NCBI RefSeq assembly: GCF_021213805.1
Contig: NZ_JAJQJI010000004.1
Location: forward strand, 124,001 to 188,000
Origin: Mycobacterium sp. MYCO198283
GTDB taxonomy: Bacteria > Actinomycetota > Actinomycetes > Mycobacteriales > Mycobacteriaceae
Reading direction: 5' to 3'
DNA length: 64,000 nt
Part shown: positions 53,287-62,224 of the stretch, one piece after another
Numbering within the stretch: position 1 is the stretch's first letter
How the letters are laid out: the number at the start of each line of letters is the position of its first letter
Translations under genes and position numbers: made by a program
Notes under the pieces: generated by a model
Told to the model about the DNA's origin: nothing
The model's database searches: none
The model's input: the letters and a program-made list of their open reading frames with translations, nothing else

Positions 53287-55101
53287 ATGCGAGGTCCCGT
53301 TCAGATGTGCCGCAAGCGCACCGCCGTCGCCGTGTTGGCGTCGGGGGTGGTCATCTCGCTGACGGCACTGACCGGCGGGGTGGCGCCCGCCCTGGCCGAC
53401 CCGGACCGCAAACCGGCGGCGCCCACCGCGCCGACATCGGTCATGCCGGAGGTCGACGCGCCGGCGGTTCCGGCGGCGCCCGTGCCGGACGTGCCCACCG
53501 CGGCGCCTGTGCAACCCGCCGCGCCTGCGCAACCCGCCGCCCCGGCAGCGCCCGCCGCGCCTGCGCAACCGGCGGCCCCGGCAGCGCCCGCCGCGCCGGC
53601 TGCGCCGGTTGCTCCTCCCGCGCAACCACAACAGCCCGCGCCCAGCGCCGCGGCCCCCAGTGCCGCAGCCCCGACGCCCAGCGCGGCAGCCCCCAGTGCC
53701 CCGGCCCCGGCTCCCAGCGCCGCACGTCGGCCCGCGCCGAGCCAGGCGGCGCCGAGCGCCGCCCCCTCGTCGGCGCCGAGCGCCCCGCCGTCGGCGGCAC
53801 CGAGCGCGCCTCGGCCCAGCGCCGCGGCGCCCTCGACTGCTCCCGCTGCCCGGCCGTCCGCCGCGCCTGCCGAACCCGCCGTCACGCCGGCGCCTTCGCC
53901 GGCCGCTGCGCCCAGCGCGGCGGTGGCACCGTCGTCAGCTGCCGCACCGTCACCAGCTGCCGCGCCGTCCTCGGCCGCCCCGCCGGCCGACGCGTCACCC
54001 TCGCCGAGCGCACCGGGCGCCGCGAGCGCGCCGCGGCCGACCGAGCCGTCCGGCTCCGCGGCGCCCACGACCGGCGAGACCTCGCCGGGCGGGGCGACCG
54101 AACGGTCGAAGACCTCCGGCGAGTCGTCGACGATCTCGGAGCAGGCGCTGCCGGTGACGCCCACGGCGCCGGAAACCCTGGTGGCGCCCGAACCCGACGT
54201 GCAACTGGCGCGCAAGGCGAACCCCGTCGAGGTGAAGCCCGATCCGGCGCCCGCCACCGATGTCGAGGCGATGGCCAAGATCGTCGAGCTGCAACGGACA
54301 CGCGACGGCCAACGCTCCGACGAGCGTCAGGAGGTCCGGCTCGCCAACGATCGCGAATGGAACCGGCCGGTACGGCAGTGGCGGCCCGACTGGGTGGAGT
54401 ACGACGAGTTCTACCGGCCGATCGTCTTGAACCCCTATCGGGCGCCGGTGCGAATCGTGTACGTCTACCAGAACCTTCCGCGGGTCGTCTATGTCCCGCC
54501 GCTCGCACGCATCGTGCTCGACGTCGCCGAATTCGCCGCCTACAGCTTCACGGCTGTCGTCCTGAACACCGTCAACACCGCCGTCAACCTGGTGAACGCC
54601 GCGGTTGACACCGCCGTCGACGTGGCGGTGGGCACCTTCTTCGGCGGCGGGTACATCCCCCGCGCGGGGCTGCCGACCTTCGTCCCGCCACCGCTGGTGC
54701 GCTACGACAACGTCCCGGTCTTCGTGCGGTACTCCCAGGCCCGTTACGAGCCGTTCCGCGTCAACCGCATCATCGACATGGGCGATGACGTCCGGTACGG
54801 CGAGCGTCGGGTGCTGCTCGACGGCGTCACCCCGGCCTGGGGCGTGTGGAACCAGACTCCCGGCGGAGAGCGGTTGTTCGAGGTGCACCGCACCCAGCAG
54901 TTCCCGGGTCTCGACGAGCCTGGTGAAGGTCCGTTGCCCGGCAACTACCAGCTGCGGCTGGCCTCCGACAACGCCGCGCCCGACACGGGCCTGTCACGCA
55001 TGGACGTGTTCCTGATGGCGGCCGGTGGCACCGCAGCGGTGATGAGCCTGGGCGCGTTGGCGTTCGTCTTCGGCGTGCGGCGCCGCGGCGCACTGCACTA
55101 G
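53287..55101 (+). CDS. Exported Pro/Ala-rich protein with C-terminal membrane anchor
   Basis: A 604-residue envelope protein. Signal peptide (VAVLASGVVISLTALTGGVA) with cleavage likely after ALA before DPDRKP, the ADP-type N-terminus common in mycobacterial exported proteins. Residues about 40-280 are low-complexity Pro/Ala/Ser (for example QPAAPAQPAAPAAP, PSAAAPSAAAP), probably an extended spacer through the cell wall. The C-terminal third is folded: RPDWVEYDEFYRPIVLNPYR, RIVYVYQNLPRVVYVPPLA, then an amphipathic stretch (VVLNTVNTAVNLVNAAVDTA) and a final transmembrane helix with RRRGALH at the end. Start ATG 53287 with GGAGGA 6 nt upstream. Function unknown. Confidence 0.82.
   Translation: MRGPVQMCRKRTAVAVLASGVVISLTALTGGVAPALADPDRKPAAPTAPTSVMPEVDAPAVPAAPVPDVPTAAPVQPAAPAQPAAPAAPAAPAQPAAPAAPAAPAAPVAPPAQPQQPAPSAAAPSAAAPTPSAAAPSAPAPAPSAARRPAPSQAAPSAAPSSAPSAPPSAAPSAPRPSAAAPSTAPAARPSAAPAEPAVTPAPSPAAAPSAAVAPSSAAAPSPAAAPSSAAPPADASPSPSAPGAASAPRPTEPSGSAAPTTGETSPGGATERSKTSGESSTISEQALPVTPTAPETLVAPEPDVQLARKANPVEVKPDPAPATDVEAMAKIVELQRTRDGQRSDERQEVRLANDREWNRPVRQWRPDWVEYDEFYRPIVLNPYRAPVRIVYVYQNLPRVVYVPPLARIVLDVAEFAAYSFTAVVLNTVNTAVNLVNAAVDTAVDVAVGTFFGGGYIPRAGLPTFVPPPLVRYDNVPVFVRYSQARYEPFRVNRIIDMGDDVRYGERRVLLDGVTPAWGVWNQTPGGERLFEVHRTQQFPGLDEPGEGPLPGNYQLRLASDNAAPDTGLSRMDVFLMAAGGTAAVMSLGALAFVFGVRRRGALH
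53521..53592 (+). repeat. 36-bp tandem repeat in the Pro/Ala-rich region
   Basis: Two consecutive 36-nt units (53521-53556 and 53557-53592), differing at a few third positions, encode the same 12 residues starting APAQPAAP. Length change here would keep the frame. Confidence 0.75.
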
Positions 55102-55109
55102 AAGGCGGG

Positions 55110-55610
55110 TCAGCGGCGGGCCGTTCCGATGAGCGGCCCGCCGTCCGTCCGCTGCAACAGGCAGATCACCGCGCTCGGCGCGGGATTCGACGACGTCCGG
55201 TTCTGCTCCGAGTCGATCAGATACGAAAAGGCAAGCGGCGCTGCGTCGCCGGCGTAGTCGCGCAAGCCGGCGGCGCAGCGTTGGTCGGCCACCTCGGCGA
55301 TCGCCGCGTTGACGTCGATGTCGGCTCGCAGATACACCTCCGCCGCGTGCGGGGTGGTGCAGTCGACGGTGTCCACGGTCAGCACCGTCGGATCGGTGGG
55401 CGGCGGGTCGCGCAGGCAATCGCCGACGTCGAGGTAGATCCATGGCGTTGCCTGCGCCGTCGGTGCGGGCAGCGGGGGACTGGGCGCGGCGGGGGCGTGC
55501 GTGCTCGTCGTTGCGGTGGTGGGCGGCGGCGGGCTCGCCTCGTCACCGCAGCCCGACGCCATCGCGACGAGCGCGCACATGCCCGCCGTCGAGCGCAACG
55601 CCCTCGCCAT
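55110..55610 (-). CDS. Lipoprotein with septum-formation-like Cys domain
   Basis: A 166-residue lipoprotein: signal LRSTAGMCALVAMASGCGDE with lipobox ASGC, a Pro/Thr linker (SPPPPTTATTSTHAPAAP), then a domain with YLDVGDCLRDPP, VDTVDCTTPHAAEVYL, DQRCAAGLRDY and AVICLLQRTDGG. The vGDC...vdC..pHdaEv pattern with four Cys matches the septum-formation/DUF4190-associated type domain of actinobacteria. Start ATG 55610; the frame is open further upstream but without a signal peptide. Function unknown; it faces the periplasm side. Confidence 0.8.
   Translation of the reverse strand: MARALRSTAGMCALVAMASGCGDEASPPPPTTATTSTHAPAAPSPPLPAPTAQATPWIYLDVGDCLRDPPPTDPTVLTVDTVDCTTPHAAEVYLRADIDVNAAIAEVADQRCAAGLRDYAGDAAPLAFSYLIDSEQNRTSSNPAPSAVICLLQRTDGGPLIGTARR
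55114..55143. terminator. Strong hairpin terminator for the Pro/Ala-rich gene
   Basis: Perfect 10-bp inverted repeat CGGCGGGCCG / CGGCCCGCCG with a 10-nt loop, 12 nt after the stop at 55101. It lies within the last codons of the opposing lipoprotein gene. No U tract. Confidence 0.62.
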
Positions 55611-55709
55611 GCTCGGATCGTAAGTCGCCGAGCCGGACTCGGTGGCGCCTTCCAGCGGGGACACCTGTGCGATGCTCGTGGCGTCGGATCGACGACCAAC
55701 GGAGGCGCC

Positions 55710-56732
55710 ATGACGTCGGGCATACCTGCGCTCGTCGAGACGCTGCCCGCCCACCGCTTCGACGAGGCGGCGCTGGCCCGGTATCTGTCCGATCACCTAC
55801 CCGGATTCGACGGCGACGTCGTCATTCGGCAGTTCCAGGGCGGGCAGAGCAATCCGACGTTCCACCTGTCCACCGCCGCCGGCGACTATGTGCTGCGCAA
55901 GAAGCCGCCCGGCCGACTGCTGCCGCGTGCACACGCCGTCGAGCGGGAGTACCGGGTGATCGCTGCGTTGGCAGATTCGGCGGTCCCGGTGCCGCGGGCG
56001 CGGCTGCTCTGCGAAGACCCAACCGTCATCGGCACGCCCTTTTTCGTCATGGACTACCTGCCGGGACGCGTCTTCGCCGATGCGGCGATGCCCGGGGAGC
56101 CCGACGAGGACCGTCGAGCCGCGTACGACGACCTCGCCCGGGTGCTCGCCGAGCTTCATCGCGTCGACTGGCGACGTGTCGGGCTGGCCGACTACGGACG
56201 ACCGGATGGCTACATGCAACGACAGGTGGCGCTCTGGACCCGGCAATGGGAGGCCGCGAAGGTCGAGGAGATGCCGGCGATGGACGCGCTGGCGGCCTGG
56301 CTGCCCGCGCACCTGCCGGTCGAGGACGAGGCGGCGTGCATCGCTCACGGCGACTTCCGGCTGGGCAACGTGATCCTCGCGCCGCACGAACCGCGCGTCA
56401 TCGCCGTGCTCGACTGGGAGCTGGCGACCATCGGCCATCCGCTGGCCGACGTCGGCTACTTCCTCGTCTACCACTTCGAGCAGGACGGCGGCATCGAGTC
56501 CGGGCGCGACGACTTCGTGTCGGCGTACTGCCGTCACGCGGGCCGCGACGTCCCCGCCTCGCTCGACGTCTTCGTCATCTTCTCGCTGTTCCGGCTGGCC
56601 TCGATCGTCGCGGGCGTGTGGCGTCGCGGGCTCGACGGCAACGCGGCCGACGCGCGCGCGGGAACCGACGAGTTCCGCGACCGATACCGGGCGCTCGCCG
56701 AGCGGGGATGGGAGCTCGCGCGGTCGGTGTGA
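55710..56732 (+). CDS. APH-like phosphotransferase (ACAD10/FadE36-type)
   Basis: A 340-residue aminoglycoside-phosphotransferase-fold kinase. Nucleotide-binding strand GGQSNPTFHLSTAAGDYVLR, catalytic loop HGDFRLGNVIL and metal-binding LDWELATIGHPLADVGYF are complete. This subfamily phosphorylates hydroxyacyl-CoA or is linked to acyl-CoA dehydrogenases (ACAD10-like), not to drug resistance. Start ATG 55710 with GGAGG 4 nt upstream; the open frame further upstream lacks support. Divergent from the lipoprotein gene, convergent with the Cys-rich gene. Confidence 0.87.
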   Translation: MTSGIPALVETLPAHRFDEAALARYLSDHLPGFDGDVVIRQFQGGQSNPTFHLSTAAGDYVLRKKPPGRLLPRAHAVEREYRVIAALADSAVPVPRARLLCEDPTVIGTPFFVMDYLPGRVFADAAMPGEPDEDRRAAYDDLARVLAELHRVDWRRVGLADYGRPDGYMQRQVALWTRQWEAAKVEEMPAMDALAAWLPAHLPVEDEAACIAHGDFRLGNVILAPHEPRVIAVLDWELATIGHPLADVGYFLVYHFEQDGGIESGRDDFVSAYCRHAGRDVPASLDVFVIFSLFRLASIVAGVWRRGLDGNAADARAGTDEFRDRYRALAERGWELARSV

Positions 56733-56761
56733 GGCCGCGACGAGAGCGGCGACGAACCGCC

Positions 56762-57145
56762 TCAGGCGTGCACGTTGCGCAGCCCGACCGCGTGACGCAA
56801 GCCCGAGCAGTTGTAGCAGCCGACGCAGCCGATGCAGTCCACGCAACGCGCACAGCCCACGCAGCCGACACATCGGGCGCATGCCGCGCAGCCGGCGCAG
56901 GCCAGGCATGCGCTCATCGCGAAGCACAGCACTGTCAGCGCGCAGCCGCTGATCGCGGCGCTCGCCGTCGTGGCGACGGAGCCGGACACACCGGCACTGG
57001 CCGAGGTGGCGACCGACCCGGCAACGCCGGCGCTGGCGGCGGTGGCGATCGAACCGGCAACACCGGCGCTGGCGGCGGTCGCGATCGAACCCGCCACGGC
57101 CACACTGCGATCGGTGGCGCGGGAGCGCACCACGGTGCTGCTCAC
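56762..57145 (-). CDS. Small protein with 12-residue repeats and a Cys-every-third-residue ladder
   Basis: A 127-residue protein I cannot assign. From GTG 57145, 8 nt after the ABC ATPase stop: a basic N-terminus, four tandem 12-residue repeats of the type VAGSIATAASAG (residues 17-64), a short hydrophobic stretch (CALTVLCFAMSA), then twelve cysteines spaced exactly three apart (residues 80-113; for example CVGCVGCARCVDCIGCVGC), and a conserved-looking end GLRHAVGLRNVHA. No catalytic motif. The codons have high G/C at third positions in this frame, and the gene follows the transporter operon in the same direction, so it is probably real and cotranscribed. The ladder could bind several thiophilic metal ions or form disulfide-linked turns of a helix; both are inference. 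The start is uncertain (no strong ribosome-binding site). Confidence 0.68.
   Translation of the reverse strand: MSSTVVRSRATDRSVAVAGSIATAASAGVAGSIATAASAGVAGSVATSASAGVSGSVATTASAAISGCALTVLCFAMSACLACAGCAACARCVGCVGCARCVDCIGCVGCYNCSGLRHAVGLRNVHA
56807..56908 (-). repeat. 9-bp periodic Cys-codon array (CxxCxx)
   Basis: A TGC or TGT codon recurs every 9 nt for 12 codons, with the two residues in between mostly small (Gly, Ala, Val) or Arg/Asp. It encodes the Cys ladder of the gene at 56762-57145. Confidence 0.9.
56954..57097 (-). repeat. Four 36-bp tandem repeats
   Basis: Four consecutive 36-nt units encode 12-residue repeats of the form VAGSIATAASAG; the two first (in gene direction) are nearly identical in DNA, the others have diverged. 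Within the gene at 56762-57145. Confidence 0.85.
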
Positions 57146-57152
57146 CCGGCCG

Positions 57153-58784
57153 TCATTCGGTCGCCTCCGACGCCAGCCGCGGCCGCGCGGGCGGGATCGC
57201 CGCCAGCAGCGCACGGGTGTAGTCGTGCTCGGGGGATGCGAAGAGCTCGGCCGCGGGCCGGTATTCGACGGCCTCGCCGCGGCGCAGCACCAGCACGTCG
57301 TGGCTCATGCGCTGCACCACGGCGAGGTCGTGGGCGATGAACAGATAGGTCAGCCCGAGTTCGCGCTGCAAGCCGGCGAGCAAATCGAGCACCCGGTCCT
57401 GCACCGAGACGTCGAGCGAGGCGGTGGACTCGTCGAAGATCATCAGCTCCGGTTCACCGGCGAGCGCCCGGGCGATGCTCACGCGTTGCCGCTGGCCGCC
57501 GGAGAGTTCATGCGGATAGCGGCCGGCGAAGTCGGCGGGTAATCCGACCAGGTCCAGCAGTTCGGCGACCCGCCGGCGACGCGCGTCGCGGCCGTCGGCC
57601 AGCCGGTGCACGAGCAGCGGCTCGGCAATGGACTGCTCGACGCGGCTGCGCGGGTCGAGGGAGGCGAACGGGTCCTGCATCACCAGGCCGATGCGGCGGC
57701 GCAACGCCCGCACGGCGCGGCCGCGCACCGAGAGCACGTCCGTGTCGCCGAGCGTGGCCGTCCCCGATCTCGGGGTGACCAGACCGGTCAGCGCCGCGGC
57801 GACGGTCGACTTGCCGGAGCCGGATTCGCCGACCAGCCCGAGCGTGGTGCCGCGCCGGATCGCGAACGAGACGTCCTTCACCGCGTGCACCACCTGGCGG
57901 CCGACCGGAGTCGACACCTCGAACCGCACGTCGAGGCCGGTGACGGTCAGCAGCGGTTCGGCGTCGGCGGGTGCCGGGGCCGGCCCGTCACCGCCGAGCA
58001 GCGGGCGGGCCGCCAGCAGGGTCTTGGTGTACTCGTCGCGCGGCCGGTCGAAGATGTCGAGCACCGGCGCCTGCTCGACCGCCTGCCCCTCGCGCAGCAC
58101 TGTCACGTCGTCGGCCACCTGACCGATGACGCCGAGGTCGTGGCTGATCCATATCACCGCGGTGCCGAAGTCGCGCTGCAGCGCGCGCACCAGCTCGACG
58201 GTCTGCGCCTGCGTCGTCACGTCCAGCGACGTCGTGGGTTCGTCGGCGATCAGCAGCTCGGGGTCGCACGCGAGCGCGATCGCGATCATCACCCGCTGCC
58301 GCTGGCCGCCGGACAGCTGATGCGGATAACTCGACAACCGGTGCTCCGGCTCGGGCAGCCCCACCGCGTCGAGCAGTTCGACCGCCCTGGCCCGGGCGGC
58401 GCGCCGGGTGAGTCCGCGATGCGCCGTCAGCGACTCGGTGATCTGGCGCTCCAACGTCAGCAGCGGATTGAGCGACGTGCCGGGATCCTGGAAGACGAAG
58501 CCGATCCGGCCGCCGTGCACCGTGCGCAGCGTGCGGGCGGGGGCGCCGACGATCTCGACGGGCGAATCCGCCTGGCCGGCAAGCACGCTCGACCCGCCCA
58601 CTCTGGCTGCGGGCGCGTCGAGCAGGCCGGTCGCCGCCAGCACGGTCATCGACTTGCCGGACCCGGACTCGCCGACGATGCCGAGGGTCTGCTCGCGCTG
58701 TACCTGCAGCGAGATGCCGTGCACGATCTCGCTTCTGCCGATGGCGACGGTCAGGCCGGCGACGCGCAGCACGGGGTCGGTCAT
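57153..58784 (-). CDS. Fused double ATPase of a peptide/nickel-type ABC importer
   Basis: A 543-residue protein with two ABC domains, equivalent to DppD and DppF in one chain. Domain 1: Walker [10 protein letters not shown] (near 41), signature [12 protein letters not shown], Walker [13 protein letters not shown]. Domain 2: GESGSGKST (near 318), [25 protein letters not shown]; here the Walker B-following Pro is Ser. Each is followed by the C-terminal extension typical of oligopeptide transporters. Start ATG 58784, overlapping the permease gene by 4 nt. It ends 8 nt before the Cys-ladder gene. Confidence 0.92.
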   Translation of the reverse strand: MTDPVLRVAGLTVAIGRSEIVHGISLQVQREQTLGIVGESGSGKSMTVLAATGLLDAPAARVGGSSVLAGQADSPVEIVGAPARTLRTVHGGRIGFVFQDPGTSLNPLLTLERQITESLTAHRGLTRRAARARAVELLDAVGLPEPEHRLSSYPHQLSGGQRQRVMIAIALACDPELLIADEPTTSLDVTTQAQTVELVRALQRDFGTAVIWISHDLGVIGQVADDVTVLREGQAVEQAPVLDIFDRPRDEYTKTLLAARPLLGGDGPAPAPADAEPLLTVTGLDVRFEVSTPVGRQVVHAVKDVSFAIRRGTTLGLVGESGSGKSTVAAALTGLVTPRSGTATLGDTDVLSVRGRAVRALRRRIGLVMQDPFASLDPRSRVEQSIAEPLLVHRLADGRDARRRRVAELLDLVGLPADFAGRYPHELSGGQRQRVSIARALAGEPELMIFDESTASLDVSVQDRVLDLLAGLQRELGLTYLFIAHDLAVVQRMSHDVLVLRRGEAVEYRPAAELFASPEHDYTRALLAAIPPARPRLASEATE

Positions 58785-59656
58785 CGGGTCCGCCGCGCCT
58801 CGATGACCGTGCGCTGCCGCGGGTCGAGCACGTCGCGCAGGCCGTCGCCCAGCAGGTTGAACGCGAGCACGATGACGAAGATTGCCGCGCCGGGGAACAC
58901 CGCCATCCACCAGGCCAGCGTCACGAAACCCTGTGAGTCGTAGATCATCCGGCCCAGCGACGGCTGCGGTGGCTGGATACCGAGCCCGAGGAACGACAAC
59001 GCCGCCTCGGAGAGGATCGCAAAGGCCAGCGACAACGAGGTCTGCACGATCAGCGGGCCGGCGACGTTCGGGAGCACGTGCCGGCGCAGGATGAACAGGT
59101 CGCCGGCCCCGATGGTGCGCGACACCTCGACGAACGGTTCGACCCGGACGCCGAGCGTGCTGGCGCGGGCCACCCGGGCGAAGATCGGCGTGTAGACGAT
59201 GCCGATCGCGAGGATCGTCGTGGTGACCCCGGGCCCGAGGATCGCCACCACGGCCAGCGCCAACAGCAGCACCGGAAACGCGAACATCACGTCGACCACC
59301 CGCATGAGCACCGTGTCGAGCCAGCCACCGCGGTAGCCGCTCAGCACCCCGATCGTCACGCCCACGACGACGGCGAACACCACGCTGACCACCGCCACGC
59401 GCAGCGACGCCTGCATGGCGACGACGACCCTCGACAGCACGTCGCGGCCCAGCTCGTCGGTGCCGAACCAGTGTGCGCCGCTGGGGGATTGGAGGGCGGT
59501 GGGCACGTCGACGTCGTTGACGCCGTACGGCGCGAGCCAGGTCGCGAACACCGCGACGACCGCGACGACCAGCAACACGGCAGCGCTGGCGGCACTGACC
59601 GGATTGCCGAGCAGCAACCGCCAGGAGGCGACGCGGGTACTGGGCGAGTCGCTCAT
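58781..59656 (-). CDS. Peptide/nickel-type ABC permease, DppC-like
   Basis: A 291-residue inner-membrane permease with six helices. N-terminal helix AAVLLVVAVVAVFATWLAPY, then the DppC motif HWFGTDELGRDVLSRVV and the coupling EAA loop around RVEPFVEVSRTIGAGDLFIL. Partner of the DppB-like permease encoded upstream. Start ATG 59656; it overlaps both neighbours by 4 nt. Substrate follows from the binding protein and is not known. Confidence 0.92.
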   Translation of the reverse strand: MSDSPSTRVASWRLLLGNPVSAASAAVLLVVAVVAVFATWLAPYGVNDVDVPTALQSPSGAHWFGTDELGRDVLSRVVVAMQASLRVAVVSVVFAVVVGVTIGVLSGYRGGWLDTVLMRVVDVMFAFPVLLLALAVVAILGPGVTTTILAIGIVYTPIFARVARASTLGVRVEPFVEVSRTIGAGDLFILRRHVLPNVAGPLIVQTSLSLAFAILSEAALSFLGLGIQPPQPSLGRMIYDSQGFVTLAWWMAVFPGAAIFVIVLAFNLLGDGLRDVLDPRQRTVIEARRTR

Positions 59657-60612
59657 GAGAGCCGGATCCGGGGGTCGACGACCGCGTACAGCGCGTCCAC
59701 GACGAGGTTGATCAGCAGGAACAGCGCGGCGATGAGCAGCACCGCGCCCTGGATGACGGGGTAGTCGCGGGCCGCGACGGCGTTGTACACCAGCCGTCCC
59801 AGCCCGGGCCACGAGAACACCACCTCGACGACGATCACGCCGCCGAGGATGGTAGCCAGCTGGATGCCGGTGATCGTGAGGATGGGCACGAGCGCGTTGC
59901 GGACGATGTGGCGCATCGTGACGACCCGCGGCGCGAGGCCTTTCGACCGCGCGGTGCGCACGTACCCGGAGTCGGCGACCTCCAGGACCGCCGAGCGGAC
60001 GTAGCGGGTCATGATCGCGCCGGCCACCAGCCCGACCGTCAGCGCGGGCAGCACGATGTGCGAGAGCCAGCCGCCCGGGTCGTCGAACAGCGGGCGGTAC
60101 CCCGACGTCGGGAGCCAGCCCAGCGTCGACGCGAACAGCGCGATGAACAGGATCCCGAGCCAGAAGTCGGGTACCGACACCCCGAACTGGCTCGCCACCC
60201 GCACCGCGGCATCGCCCGCCCGGCCCTGGTGCAGCGCCGAGAAGATCCCGGCGGGCAGGGCGATGAGCAGCGCGATGACGATCCCGCAGAGCGCCAGCGA
60301 GGCGGTGGCGGGCAGCCGCTCGAGCAGCAGCCCCGTGACCGGGTCGCCGTTGCGGAAGCTCACCCCGAGGTTGCCGGTGAGCGCGGAGGTCAGGTAGCCG
60401 AAGAACTGCTCGATCAGCGGCCGATCGAGCCCGCTCGCCGAGCGCAGCGCCGCGTAGGCCTCCGGGGTGTAGCGGGTGCCCAGCGCGATCCGCACCGGAT
60501 CGCCCGGGACGAGTTGCACGAGCGCGAACACCACCACGAGCACGCCGAAGAGCACCACTACCGAGTGCAGCACCCGCCGGGCGAGGAACCGCACCACGGG
60601 GTGGGCGCTCAT
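59653..60612 (-). CDS. Peptide/nickel-type ABC permease, DppB-like
   Basis: A 319-residue permease. N-terminal pattern FLARRVLHSVVVLFGVLVVV followed by LVQLVPGDPVRIALG, GLDRPLIEQFFGYLTSALTG and NLGVSFRNGDPV is the DppB/OppB signature; the EAA loop is around SGYVRTARSKGLAPRVV. Start ATG 60612 in ATGA overlap with the binding-protein gene. The frame is open further upstream without support. Confidence 0.92.
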   Translation of the reverse strand: MSAHPVVRFLARRVLHSVVVLFGVLVVVFALVQLVPGDPVRIALGTRYTPEAYAALRSASGLDRPLIEQFFGYLTSALTGNLGVSFRNGDPVTGLLLERLPATASLALCGIVIALLIALPAGIFSALHQGRAGDAAVRVASQFGVSVPDFWLGILFIALFASTLGWLPTSGYRPLFDDPGGWLSHIVLPALTVGLVAGAIMTRYVRSAVLEVADSGYVRTARSKGLAPRVVTMRHIVRNALVPILTITGIQLATILGGVIVVEVVFSWPGLGRLVYNAVAARDYPVIQGAVLLIAALFLLINLVVDALYAVVDPRIRLS

Positions 60613-62144
60613 CGCGCCTGCTCCCGGTCGAGTTGCGCGGTGGCGAAGCGGACCGCGCCGTCGCGGCGCGCCTGGTAGCCGGTCAGCGCCGTCGTCCAGG
60701 CCTGGATCACCGACGGGTTGTACAGGTAGATGTAGCTCACCAGGTCCGCGATGCGGGTGGCTGCCTGCGCATAGTCCGCCGCGCGGGCGTTGCGGTCGAC
60801 CTCGACGCGGGCGGCGTCGAGCAGCCGGTCCACCTCGGCGTCGCTGAAGTGCTGCGCGTTCGACGTGCCCTTGCTGTGGTGCTGGGCGTAGTAGAAGTCG
60901 TCGGGGTCGATGTTGCCCAGCCAGCCGAGCATCAGCATGTCGAAGTTGCCGTTGTTCTGGTCGTCGAGCCATGTGGCGAAGTCGACGGTCCGGATCTTGA
61001 CCGTGAACCCGAGCGGGGCGAGGTTGTCGGCGATGATCTGGGCGGCGGTGACGGTCTCCGGGTATTCCGTCGTCACCAACATGTCGAGGTCGCCGGGCTG
61101 CACGCCGGCCTCCTCGAGCAGCGCCTTCGCCTTGTCGGGGTCGTAGCGGTAGGTGTCGTACGGGGTGTACCAGGGGTTGCCCGGCGGGATGGCCAGCTGG
61201 TTGGCGGTGGCGGTGCCGTAACTGGTCGCCGTGACGATCGCGTCGCGGTCGATGCCGTAGGCGACGGCCCGGCGAACCCGCACGTCGTTCCACGGCGCAC
61301 GGGCCTGGTTGAGCGCGAGGTACCAGTAGTCGTTGCTCGGCGTCACCGCCAACCGCAGCGAATCGTCGTTGCGCAGCTGGGCGACCCGTTGCGGCGGTAT
61401 GGAGTCGGTCCAGTCCACCTCGCCGGCCTGCAGCGCCGAGAGGGCCGTCGTGGCCTCCGGGACGAAGCGGAACGTCACGCCGGAGATCTTCGGGCGGGCA
61501 CCCCAGTAGCCGTCGTAGGTCTTCAGCGTGATCGAATCGCCGCTCGTCGCGCCGACCACCGCGAACGGGCCGGTGCCGACCGGGCGCGTCGCGATCTCGC
61601 CGCTCTCGACGTTGCGCCGCGACACGATCGCCATGCCCTTGAAGCCGCCGAGGTTGGTCAGCAGGTTCGGCGTCGGCTGGGCCACCGTGATCTGCACCGT
61701 GCGGTCATCGAGTGCCCGGACGTCGGTGACCGCGCTGAACTTGTCGACGTTCGACAATTTCTCGTCGATGATCCTGCGGTAGGAGTAGACGACGTCGTCG
61801 GCGCGCAGCGGCGTTCCGTCGTGGAACGTCACGCCCGGACGCAGGTGGAACGTCCATACGCGCTGGTCGGGAGTCGTCTCCCAGGAGGTCGCCAGGGCGG
61901 GGCGCATCTGCAGGTTTTCGTCCGGCTCCACCAGCGTGTCGAAGACGTTCTCCAGCACCTCGAACGAGAAGTAGGCCGTCGTCTTGTGGGGATCGAGCTG
62001 GTCGGGTTCGCCGGCGATCGCGGCGATCAGGTTTCCCGACGCCGCGTCACCCAGATCGACCCGCCGACCGGTCGAGCAGCCCGCCGCCACCACGGCCGAT
62101 ATCACCAGCGCACCGACGAATCGGAGTGCGACGGGCCGGCGCAT
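60609..62144 (-). CDS. Family 5 solute-binding lipoprotein (DppA/NikA-like)
   Basis: A 511-residue substrate-binding lipoprotein, first gene of the ABC operon. Signal peptide with lipobox VVAAGC; mature protein has AAIAGEPDQLDPHKTTAYF, VWTFHLRPGVTFHDGTPL (family 5 signature) and RRAVAYGIDRDAIVTATS. Family 5 proteins bind oligopeptides, dipeptides, nickel complexes or heme, so the cargo is open. Divergent from a small secreted protein gene 80 nt away; no regulator is encoded in the operon. Confidence 0.92.
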   Translation of the reverse strand: MRRPVALRFVGALVISAVVAAGCSTGRRVDLGDAASGNLIAAIAGEPDQLDPHKTTAYFSFEVLENVFDTLVEPDENLQMRPALATSWETTPDQRVWTFHLRPGVTFHDGTPLRADDVVYSYRRIIDEKLSNVDKFSAVTDVRALDDRTVQITVAQPTPNLLTNLGGFKGMAIVSRRNVESGEIATRPVGTGPFAVVGATSGDSITLKTYDGYWGARPKISGVTFRFVPEATTALSALQAGEVDWTDSIPPQRVAQLRNDDSLRLAVTPSNDYWYLALNQARAPWNDVRVRRAVAYGIDRDAIVTATSYGTATANQLAIPPGNPWYTPYDTYRYDPDKAKALLEEAGVQPGDLDMLVTTEYPETVTAAQIIADNLAPLGFTVKIRTVDFATWLDDQNNGNFDMLMLGWLGNIDPDDFYYAQHHSKGTSNAQHFSDAEVDRLLDAARVEVDRNARAADYAQAATRIADLVSYIYLYNPSVIQAWTTALTGYQARRDGAVRFATAQLDREQAR

Positions 62145-62224
62145 TGGTTCACCGTAGGCGTTGGGTCTCGGCTAAGCCACCGCCGGCTGCCATACTCGAT
62201 GCACCGCTTCCCAGGAGGGCCGTC

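Noticed and set aside
53301..54278. 325-codon minus-strand Gly/Ala-rich ORF resembling a PE_PGRS-like protein
   Set aside because: It is the complement of the Pro/Ala codons of the exported protein; no PE domain and no start context.
56832..57542. 236-codon plus-strand ORF over the Cys-ladder region
   Set aside because: It overlaps the ATPase gene in antisense and shows only Ala/Pro/Val repeats derived from the same periodic DNA. The minus frame has better third-position G/C, follows the operon direction and has a distinct C-terminal sequence.
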